Shown: in pieces, positions 1 to 6,433 of the stretch
How the letters are laid out: the number at the start of each line of letters is the position of its first letter
Position numbering within the stretch: position 1 is the stretch's first letter
Assembly (NCBI RefSeq): GCF_004843725.1
Contig: NZ_CP039451.1
Coordinates: 804,501 to 868,500, forward strand
Reading direction: 5' to 3'
DNA: 64,000 nucleotides
Source: Psychroserpens sp. NJDZ02
GTDB lineage: Bacteria > Bacteroidota > Bacteroidia > Flavobacteriales > Flavobacteriaceae
Made by a program: the position numbers and the translations under genes
The notes under the pieces: model-generated
The model's database searches: none
What the model was told of the DNA's origin: nothing
The model's input: the letters and a program-made list of their open reading frames with translations, nothing else

Positions 1-62
1 TCTCTGCGCATCTCTTCGCTCATGGCTTCACATATAGCTTCTCTAAATTGAATTGTCTTCAT
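1..62 (-). CDS. pdhB: Pyruvate dehydrogenase E1 beta subunit, N-terminal fragment (partial)
   Basis: Only the first 20 codons lie in the window; the gene runs off the left edge. The minus-strand reading from the ATG at 62 gives MKTIQFREAICEAMSEEMRR, the characteristic opening of the E1 beta subunit of bacterial pyruvate/2-oxo acid dehydrogenase. That subunit, with E1 alpha, decarboxylates pyruvate using thiamine diphosphate. The gene is divergent from etfB, with a 240-bp shared upstream region. The identification rests on a short peptide that I recognise from flavobacterial homologues; a branched-chain 2-oxo acid E1 beta is the main alternative. Confidence 0.8.
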   Translation of the reverse strand, partial: MKTIQFREAICEAMSEEMRR

Positions 63-132
63 CTAAATAATAATTTGAAAAGCAAAAATAACAATAAATC
101 AAAAACTTTAGACTAAAGAATTATTTAAAATT

Positions 133-150
133 TACTATGCACGCATAGTA
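133..150. promoter_or_regulatory. Inverted repeat upstream of pdhB
   Basis: Arms TACTATGC and GCATAGTA face each other across two bases, 70 bp upstream of the pdhB start and 150 bp before etfB. A T-run follows on the plus strand. The 18-bp near-perfect dyad could be an operator for the divergent genes. The tight loop makes an ordinary terminator less likely. Function is inferred from position only. Confidence 0.35.
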
Positions 151-243
151 TTTTTTCAAAATAAATAATTATCTTCGTAACCGTAAGATTTAAGCGCTGT
201 TTTAAAACCTTAATTTTATCAAAATTTAAATAAAAGTTAGATC

Positions 244-282
244 AACTATAACGTTATAGTTATCAAAATCTAACGTTATAGA
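244..282. promoter_or_regulatory. Two palindromes sharing a TAACGTTA core upstream of etfB
   Basis: An 18-bp perfect palindrome, AACTATAACGTTATAGTT (244-261), is followed by a second dyad around the core TAACGTTA at 271-278. The two centres are 22 bp apart, about two helical turns, so a dimeric regulator could bind both on one DNA face. The pair ends about 20 bp before the etfB ATG. This is a candidate operator for the etf genes; no regulator is identified. Confidence 0.4.
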
Positions 283-302
283 ACTCATAAAAACAAAATA
301 AT

Positions 303-1049
303 ATGAAAATTTTAGTGTGTATTAGTCATGTCCCAGATACGACATCAAAAATTAATTTCACCGATGGAGATTCAAAATTTGACACAACTGGAGTACAATT
401 TGTAATTAACCCAAATGACGAATTTGGTTTAACACGTGCTATGTGGTTTAAAGAAAAGCAAGGCGCTTCTGTAGATGTTATAAATGTTGGAGGTCCTGAA
501 ACAGAACCGACTTTACGTAAAGCATTAGCCATTGGTGCAGATACTGCCATTAGAGTTAATACGGAAGCTAAAGATGGTTACCAAGTTGCTAAAGAGATTG
601 CTAATGTAGTAAAAGACGGTGGTTATGACTTGGTTATTGCAGGGCGTGAATCTATCGATTACAATGGAGGAATGGTACCTGGTATGATTGCAGAAATGGT
701 TGACGCTAATTTTGTTACCAATTGTATTAGCTTAGAAGTAGATGGTACTGCTGCTAAAGCTATGAGAGAAATTGATGGTGGTAAAGAAACTGTTGCAACG
801 TCATTACCTTTAGTTATTGGAGGGCAAAAAGGATTAGTTGAAGAAAGTGATTTACGTATCCCAAACATGAGAGGAATTATGATGGCACGTAAAAAACCTT
901 TAACGGTTGTTGAGCCGGTTGGTGCTTCTGTTGAAACATCTTCAGTAAAATTTGAAAAGCCAGCGCCTAAAGGTGCAGTAACTTTAGTTGCTCCAGATAA
1001 CTTAGACGAGTTAGTTCAATTACTTCATAACGAAGCTAAAGTGATTTAG
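303..1049 (+). CDS. etfB: Electron transfer flavoprotein subunit beta
   Basis: The product has 248 aa, normal for ETF beta. With ETF alpha it forms a soluble heterodimer that carries electrons from acyl-CoA and other dehydrogenases to the membrane quinone pool via ETF:quinone oxidoreductase. The sequence opens MKILVCISHVPDTTSKI, typical of the family. It contains the nucleotide-binding region around ALAIGADTAIRV (about residues 74-85) and the C-terminal stretch RKKPLTVVEP before the tail that wraps around the alpha subunit. etfA follows on the same strand after 100 bp, confirming the pair. Two palindromes just upstream may regulate it. Confidence 0.95.
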   Translation: MKILVCISHVPDTTSKINFTDGDSKFDTTGVQFVINPNDEFGLTRAMWFKEKQGASVDVINVGGPETEPTLRKALAIGADTAIRVNTEAKDGYQVAKEIANVVKDGGYDLVIAGRESIDYNGGMVPGMIAEMVDANFVTNCISLEVDGTAAKAMREIDGGKETVATSLPLVIGGQKGLVEESDLRIPNMRGIMMARKKPLTVVEPVGASVETSSVKFEKPAPKGAVTLVAPDNLDELVQLLHNEAKVI

Positions 1050-1149
1050 TTATAAACTATGACTCTCAAACTTGTTTTGGGATCTTTTATAGTTTACAAA
1101 ATCATTAATAACAACCTAGCGTTAGTTCAGGTTAAAAAAACAAAAAAAT

Positions 1150-2112
1150 ATGTCAGTTTTAGTATATACAGAATCAGAAAATGGAGCCTTCAAAAAAACA
1201 GCTTTTGAAGTTGCCTCTTACGCAAAAGCAGTTGCCGACCAAATGGGAACAACTGTAACAGCTGTAACAGTAAACGCAAATGATGTTTCAGAATTAGGAC
1301 AATACGGCGTCGATAAAGTCTTAAAAGTATCTGATGCGTCTTTAACTAATTTTAATGCCAAATCTTATGCTGCAGCAATTGCACAAGCAGTAAAAAATGA
1401 AGGCGCTAAAGTTGTAATCGTTAGTCAAAGTGCAGATAGCAAATATTTAGCACCAATCTTATCAGTTGCTTTAGAAGCTGGTTACGCCTCTAATGTTATG
1501 GAAGTCCCTACTTCTACTGCTCCTTTTACAGTAAAACGTACAGCGTTTACAAACAAAGCATTCAACTTAACCACTATTGATACAGATGTAAAACTTGTTG
1601 GAGTCTCTAACAATTCTTTTGGCTTAGTAGAAAAAACAGGAAGTGCGACAGCAGAAGATTTTGCACCAAGCTTACCTGCTACCGGAGTTACTGTAGAATC
1701 TGTTGATAAAGCATCGGACAAAGTTACAATTGCTGACGCAGAAATAGTAGTATCTGCAGGACGTGGAATGAAAGGACCAGAAAACTGGGGAATGATTGAA
1801 GAGTTAGCAGATGTTTTAGGAGCAGCAACAGCATGTTCTAAACCAGTATCTGATTTAGGATGGAGACCTCATAGCGAACACGTGGGACAAACAGGAAAAC
1901 CTGTAGCCTCTAACTTATATATTGCTATCGGAATCTCTGGAGCGATACAACATTTAGCAGGTATTAACGCCTCTAAAGTAAAAGTAGTTATTAACACAGA
2001 TCCAGAAGCGCCTTTCTTTAAAGCAGCAGATTATGGAGTTGTTGGAGATGCTTTTGAAGTTGTTCCGCAATTAATTGAGAAATTAAAAGCGTTTAAAGCA
2101 GCAAACGCATAA
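1150..2112 (+). CDS. etfA: Electron transfer flavoprotein subunit alpha
   Basis: The 320-aa product is the FAD-carrying ETF subunit. Its C-terminal FAD domain (about residues 195-315) shows VVSAGRGMKGPENWGMIEEL, then the motif CSKPVSDLGWRP and GQTGKPVASNLYIAIGISGA with QHLAGI, which contact FAD in known ETF structures. The N-terminal half (MSVLVYTESENGAFKKTAFE) matches the ETF alpha/beta fold. It lies 100 bp after etfB. That gap contains an AACCT...AGGTT inverted repeat, so the two may be one transcript with internal structure. A complex hairpin follows the stop codon. Confidence 0.95.
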   Translation: MSVLVYTESENGAFKKTAFEVASYAKAVADQMGTTVTAVTVNANDVSELGQYGVDKVLKVSDASLTNFNAKSYAAAIAQAVKNEGAKVVIVSQSADSKYLAPILSVALEAGYASNVMEVPTSTAPFTVKRTAFTNKAFNLTTIDTDVKLVGVSNNSFGLVEKTGSATAEDFAPSLPATGVTVESVDKASDKVTIADAEIVVSAGRGMKGPENWGMIEELADVLGAATACSKPVSDLGWRPHSEHVGQTGKPVASNLYIAIGISGAIQHLAGINASKVKVVINTDPEAPFFKAADYGVVGDAFEVVPQLIEKLKAFKAANA

Positions 2113-2144
2113 GTTTTTATAAATATAAGTTCTTATTAACACAG

Positions 2145-2210
2145 GACTGTTTAAATTATGTACAAAAAACTACTTAAGGTAGTTTGGTAAAGTCCTAATT
2201 TAAACGGTTC
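2145..2210 (+). terminator. Nested hairpin downstream of etfA
   Basis: Outer arms GACTGTTTAAATT (2145-2157) and AATTTAAACGGTTC (2197-2210) enclose an inner stem AAACTAC/GTAGTTT (2167-2173 and 2179-2185). A T-rich stretch (2211-2220) follows. The position after the etfA stop and the T-run suggest a terminator or processing structure. The next gene starts only 18 bp later, so partial readthrough is possible. Confidence 0.5.
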
Positions 2211-2227
2211 TTTGTTTTTTATACACT

Positions 2228-2836
2228 ATGAGTTTAGTCCGATTAAATATTAAAGGTATTTCTTACAGCCAAACACAAAATGGTGCGTATGCACTAATTT
2301 TAAACGAAGTTGATGGCGACCGCAAACTACCAATAGTCATTGGTGCATTTGAGGCGCAGTCCATTGCCATCGCATTAGAAAAAGAAATTAGACCGCCAAG
2401 ACCACTTACACACGATTTATTTAAAAACTTTGCAGATCGTTTTGATATTATCGTCAAACAAGTGATCATTCATAAATTAGTAGATGGTGTATTTTACTCG
2501 TCTTTAATTTGCGAACGCGATAAGATTGAAGAAATCATTGATGCCAGAACTAGTGACGCTATCGCTTTAGCCTTACGTTTTAAAGCTCCAATTTTTACTT
2601 ACAAAAACATATTGGACAAAGCAGGAATATTCCTTAAAGTTGATCCGACCCAAGAACAAGATCCAGATAATATTTTAATTGACGACTTACTACAAGATGA
2701 GTTTGAGTTAGAAATAACGGACGACAGCTATAGCGCGAAAACTATAGAAGAACTACACAACCTATTAGACGACGCTGTTGCTAATGAAGATTATGAAAAA
2801 GCAGCAAAGATCAGAGACGAAATCTCTAAACGTTAA
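2228..2836 (+). CDS. Bifunctional nuclease family protein (DUF151) with UVR motif
   Basis: The 202-aa protein has the DUF151/BFN domain at about residues 1-140, including YALILNEVDGDRKLPIVIGAFEAQSIAIALE and ARTSDAIALALRFKAPIFT. A C-terminal UVR-like helical hairpin lies at about 165-202 (LLDDAVANEDYEKAAKIRDE). DUF151 proteins were described in plants as dual RNase/DNases; the bacterial role is not settled. The UVR motif is the UvrB/UvrC interaction helix pair, often found on bacteroidete copies. It follows the etf pair and precedes the nucleoside transporter by 10 bp, so these two genes are probably co-transcribed. Confidence 0.88.
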   Translation: MSLVRLNIKGISYSQTQNGAYALILNEVDGDRKLPIVIGAFEAQSIAIALEKEIRPPRPLTHDLFKNFADRFDIIVKQVIIHKLVDGVFYSSLICERDKIEEIIDARTSDAIALALRFKAPIFTYKNILDKAGIFLKVDPTQEQDPDNILIDDLLQDEFELEITDDSYSAKTIEELHNLLDDAVANEDYEKAAKIRDEISKR

Positions 2837-2846
2837 TCCCTTTACA

Positions 2847-4670
2847 ATGAAATATTTTTTTATAGCAGTTATTGCCTTTTTTTTTGGTTTACATCCTATT
2901 ATCGCTCAAGAACCAGTAAAAGAAATAATAGCTTTAGACTCGTTGACAATAAGTACAGAATCAATTATAACAACAGAGCAGCTTCAAATAGAAAAAAAAG
3001 ATCATAAACTACAAGCTTGGCAATTATCTAGTCATGTTATTTATGAAAACTTAAATAAATTTCCAGACAAAGTACAATCAAATATTACTTTCACAAAAGG
3101 TAAAGAATTTATCGAATTTTTTGATAGCGGTGCCTATGTTTCAATACTTAATAATAGTTTTAATAAAGGCTATTATTTACAAAACAACAAACTCTTAGTT
3201 TTTAAGCAAAAAGTACCAACCACAGTTGACGTATACTATACTATTTTAGAGATTTCCGAAAATATTTTAAAATTAAAAAAAGGAGATAACGAAGTCTTAA
3301 CATTTGTCTCTAAAGACCATCCTGATTTTTTACAACAAGTAACCAGTCAAGATAAAATAATAAAAAGTACAGGCTATACATTTACTAGTATCTGGAAAGG
3401 TTTGCTAGGAATGTTTTCTTTAATCGCTGTAGCCTTTTTATTTAGTAGTAATCGTAAAGGTATTAACTGGAGGGTTGTAGGTATTGGATTAACGTTTCAA
3501 TTATTAATAGCCGTTTGTGTTTTAAAAATCAGCTTTGTAAAAGATATTTTTGAAGGTATTGGAAAAGTATTCATTAATATCTTAGACTTTACAAGAGCTG
3601 GTAGCGAGTTTTTATTTGGAGGTGTTATTGATATCAATTCTTACGGATTTATTTTCGCCTTTCAAGTTCTTCCTACGATACTATTTTTCTCTGCTTTAAC
3701 CTCTCTATTATTTTATTTAGGTGTTATTCAAAAAGTCGTTAAAGCAATGGCTTGGTTATTATCCAAAGCCTTGAAAATTTCTGGAGCAGAAAGTTTAAGT
3801 GTTGCCGGAAACATCTTTTTAGGCCAGACAGAAGCGCCTCTTTTGATAAAAGCTTATTTAGAAAAAATGAATAAGTCAGAAATGCTTTTAGTCATGATTG
3901 GAGGTATGGCCACTGTTGCTGGTGCTGTACTTGCCGCTTACATCGGTTTTTTAGGTGGTGATGATGAAGCTTTAAGATTGTTTTATGCAAAGCATCTATT
4001 AGCAGCGTCTGTTATGGCAGCTCCTGGTGCTATTGTGATTTCAAAAATATTATTTCCACAAACAGAAGATGTTAATACTGATGTTTCAGTATCACAAGAT
4101 AAAATTGGATCTAATATATTAGATGCTATAGCCAACGGAACCACTGAAGGTTTAAAGCTAGCCGTAAATGTCGGAGCTATGTTATTAGTATTTGTTGCTT
4201 TTATAGCTATGTTTAATGGAATTCTAGGCTGGATTGGAGATGTCACCTCTCTAAACGCATGGATTGCAGCCAATACAGCTTACAGTGCCTTATCTTTAGA
4301 ATTAATCTTGGGTTACATCTTTGCACCTTTAATGTGGTTAATTGGTGTTGCTTATGAAGATATGGCATTAATGGGGCAATTGTTAGGTATTAAACTAGCT
4401 GCCAGTGAGTTTATTGGATACATCCAATTAGCAGATTTAAAAAATGCCGCAAATTCTACACATTTAATGTACGAAAAATCAATAATCATGGCTACTTATA
4501 TGCTATGTGGTTTTGCCAACTTTGCGTCTATAGGTATTCAAATTGGAGGTATTGGATCACTAGCTCCTGGACAACGTAAAACACTTTCTAAATTTGGAAT
4601 GAAAGCTTTACTTGGAGGGACTATCGCCTCGTTAATATCTGCTACTATTGCAGGTATGATTATTGGATAA
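2847..4670 (+). CDS. NupC-family concentrative nucleoside transporter with N-terminal periplasmic domain
   Basis: I start the gene at the ATG at 2847 (MKYFFIAVIAFFFGLHPIIA), which gives a signal peptide and 607 aa. An in-frame start at 2778 would overlap the previous gene by 59 bp and bury the signal. Residues about 22-175 form a non-membrane domain of unknown type, perhaps lipocalin-like. From about 185 onward there is a typical CNT core with many membrane helices, including GNIFLGQTEAPLLIKAYLE, EGLKLAVNVGAMLLVFVAFI and the C-terminal CGFANFASIGIQIGGIG. The family imports nucleosides with Na+ or H+. The adjacent thyA fits nucleotide salvage. The extra N-terminal domain is absent from E. coli NupC (about 400 aa). 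Confidence 0.9.
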   Translation: MKYFFIAVIAFFFGLHPIIAQEPVKEIIALDSLTISTESIITTEQLQIEKKDHKLQAWQLSSHVIYENLNKFPDKVQSNITFTKGKEFIEFFDSGAYVSILNNSFNKGYYLQNNKLLVFKQKVPTTVDVYYTILEISENILKLKKGDNEVLTFVSKDHPDFLQQVTSQDKIIKSTGYTFTSIWKGLLGMFSLIAVAFLFSSNRKGINWRVVGIGLTFQLLIAVCVLKISFVKDIFEGIGKVFINILDFTRAGSEFLFGGVIDINSYGFIFAFQVLPTILFFSALTSLLFYLGVIQKVVKAMAWLLSKALKISGAESLSVAGNIFLGQTEAPLLIKAYLEKMNKSEMLLVMIGGMATVAGAVLAAYIGFLGGDDEALRLFYAKHLLAASVMAAPGAIVISKILFPQTEDVNTDVSVSQDKIGSNILDAIANGTTEGLKLAVNVGAMLLVFVAFIAMFNGILGWIGDVTSLNAWIAANTAYSALSLELILGYIFAPLMWLIGVAYEDMALMGQLLGIKLAASEFIGYIQLADLKNAANSTHLMYEKSIIMATYMLCGFANFASIGIQIGGIGSLAPGQRKTLSKFGMKALLGGTIASLISATIAGMIIG

Positions 4671-4702
4671 TCAAAACCAGAATTACAACAAATTAGAACT
4701 AC

Positions 4703-4740
4703 TTAAAAGCTCATATTATTAGATTAATATGAGCTTTTAA
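4703..4740 (+). terminator. Rho-independent terminator after the nucleoside transporter
   Basis: A perfect 16-bp stem, TTAAAAGCTCATATTA (4703-4718) with its complement at 4725-4740, is followed by ATTTTT. It lies 33 bp after the transporter stop codon. Confidence 0.7.
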
Positions 4741-4750
4741 ATTTTTAACT

Positions 4751-4802
4751 AAAAACCTACTTTATAGGATATCATGAATAATCCTGAACTAAATAGGTTT
4801 TT
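4751..4802 (+). terminator. Second hairpin with T-run before thyA
   Basis: Arms AAAAACCTA (4751-4759) and TAGGTTTTT (4794-4802) run into a T-tract. A smaller inner dyad AGGAT/ATCCT lies at 4766-4785. It sits between the first terminator and thyA, so it may be a back-up terminator. A TAATTTTG at 4810-4817 just after it fits the flavobacterial TAnnTTTG -7 box for thyA, although no clear TTG -33 box is visible. Confidence 0.4.
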
Positions 4803-4892
4803 TTTTTATTAATTTTGCTGAAATATTTTGCACTACAAGGCGCATAGCAAAAAATCCTTAAAAAGAACAGTCTATCATATTACAAATACACT

Positions 4893-5717
4893 ATGAAACA
4901 ATATCACGATCTAGTCAAACACATATTAGAACACGGAAACGAGAAAGGAGATCGCACAGGAACGGGAACAAAAAGTGTTTTTGGTTACCAAATGCGTTTT
5001 GATTTAAGTAAAGGATTTCCAATGGTTACGACCAAAAAATTACATCTAAAATCCATTATTCACGAATTACTCTGGTTTTTAAAAGGAGACACCAATATTA
5101 ACTACCTTACTGAAAACGGCGTTAAAATATGGAATTCTTGGGCTGACGACAACGGAGATTTAGGTCCTGTCTACGGACACCAATGGAGAAACTGGAATAG
5201 TGACGAGATTGATCAAATTAAAGACGTTATTAATACTTTAAAAAACAATCCAGACAGCAGACGTATGTTAGTCTCGGCTTGGAACCCGTCTGTTTTACCA
5301 GATAACTCTAAAAGTTTTTCTGAAAATGTAGCTGATGGTAAAGCGGCTTTACCACCGTGTCATGCCTTTTTTCAATTTTACGTAGCAGACGGTAAATTAT
5401 CCTGTCAACTATACCAACGTAGTGCTGATACTTTTTTAGGAGTACCGTTTAATATTGCTTCTTATGCTTTATTTACCATGATGATGGCACAAGTTTGTGG
5501 TTATGAAGCTGGTGATTTTATTCATACGTTTGGAGATGCTCATATTTATAGTAATCATTTTGAACAATTAGAATTACAATTATCTAGAGAGCTGAGACCA
5601 TTGCCAACCATGACAATTAATCCTGAAATAACAGATATTTTAGATTTTAAATTTGAAGATTTCACTTTAGAAGATTATAATCCTCATCCACATATTAAAG
5701 GTGCTGTTGCTGTATAA
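4893..5717 (+). CDS. thyA: Thymidylate synthase
   Basis: The 274-aa enzyme methylates dUMP to dTMP with methylenetetrahydrofolate, releasing dihydrofolate. The sequence aligns along its length with E. coli Thy[52 protein letters not shown], the active-site cysteine in [12 protein letters not shown], and [20 protein letters not shown]. It ends [13 protein letters not shown] roughly ten-residue insertion before the catalytic Cys (about residues 135-150) accounts for the extra length. Its partner enzyme dihydrofolate reductase is 6 kb downstream, beyond an accessory block. The TonB-C-like gene follows after 58 bp. Confidence 0.97.
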   Translation: MKQYHDLVKHILEHGNEKGDRTGTGTKSVFGYQMRFDLSKGFPMVTTKKLHLKSIIHELLWFLKGDTNINYLTENGVKIWNSWADDNGDLGPVYGHQWRNWNSDEIDQIKDVINTLKNNPDSRRMLVSAWNPSVLPDNSKSFSENVADGKAALPPCHAFFQFYVADGKLSCQLYQRSADTFLGVPFNIASYALFTMMMAQVCGYEAGDFIHTFGDAHIYSNHFEQLELQLSRELRPLPTMTINPEITDILDFKFEDFTLEDYNPHPHIKGAVAV

Positions 5718-5775
5718 AGTAGTTTAATAAGTACATTTAACATCAGACCTAATAACCGTCTTAAAACATTAACCG

Positions 5776-6303
5776 ATGAACAAAATAATCCTATTATATT
5801 TTATACTGTTAACCCCAATAGCATTTGCTCAAGACATTGAAGACGTCGATGATAAATTGCCAACTAACGAAGAAAACGTAGATATTCCATTTGCGGTAGT
5901 AGAAACCCCTCCTATATATGACGGTTGTCAAGACCTGAGTGGTAACAATGCCAAGAACCATTGTTTTTCAAAATTGATAGCCAAACATGTGTCTAAAAAT
6001 TTTAACACAAGCATTAGTGACTCCCTAGAGTTGCCATCAGGACGTATTAAAATAAACACGATGTTTAAGGTTAATCAAAAAGGTGAAATTGTAGATGTAA
6101 AAGCCAGAGCCCCTCATTCTAAACTGGAAGACGAAGCGATCCGCGTTATACAATTAATTCCAAAAATGTACGCCCCAGCAATGCATAGAGGCAGACCCGC
6201 AGCCACCAACTATAGTTTCCCTATCGTTTTTAGTAATGTTGGAACAACGACTCCAACAGATACTATAACCAATAAAAAGCCAGTCCTCAAGAAAGAAAAA
6301 TAA
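5776..6303 (+). CDS. Exported protein with TonB C-terminal-like domain
   Basis: The 175-aa protein starts with a signal peptide (MNKIILLYFILLTPIAFA|Q). Residues about 50-155 resemble the TonB C-terminal fold common in bacteroidete energy-transducer proteins: an ETPPIYDGCQ entry, two cysteines in the CxxxxxxNHCF region, and the core GRIKINTMFKVNQKGEIVDVKARAPHSKLEDEA. There is no N-terminal membrane anchor or proline-rich spacer, so it is not a complete TonB. It may work as a soluble periplasmic partner, or be a free-standing domain of unknown role. It is probably co-transcribed with thyA, although no functional link is evident. Confidence 0.7.
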   Translation: MNKIILLYFILLTPIAFAQDIEDVDDKLPTNEENVDIPFAVVETPPIYDGCQDLSGNNAKNHCFSKLIAKHVSKNFNTSISDSLELPSGRIKINTMFKVNQKGEIVDVKARAPHSKLEDEAIRVIQLIPKMYAPAMHRGRPAATNYSFPIVFSNVGTTTPTDTITNKKPVLKKEK

Positions 6304-6345
6304 TAAACTAAAACAGGCACTTAATTTAGTGCCTGTTTTAGTTTA
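6304..6345. terminator. Bidirectional terminator
   Basis: An 18-bp perfect stem (arms TAAACTAAAACAGGCACT at 6304-6321 and its complement at 6328-6345) has a six-base loop and A/T flanks. It closes the thyA side on the plus strand. It could also stop minus-strand transcription from the PKD gene, 90 bp away. Confidence 0.75.
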
Positions 6346-6433
6346 ACCTTAGATTACATCAAGTTTTAATTATAGATATCCAAATTAATAATATCCCCAA
6401 AGTACAACAACCTTAACATTGCCTCCGTAACAC

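Noticed and set aside
326..868. Minus-strand open frames overlapping etfB
   Set aside because: They are antisense shadows of the etfB gene with no family features; the plus-strand gene is certain.
2778..2846. Earlier start of the CNT transporter
   Set aside because: It would overlap the DUF151 gene by 59 bp and place 23 residues before the signal peptide; the ATG at 2847 is better.
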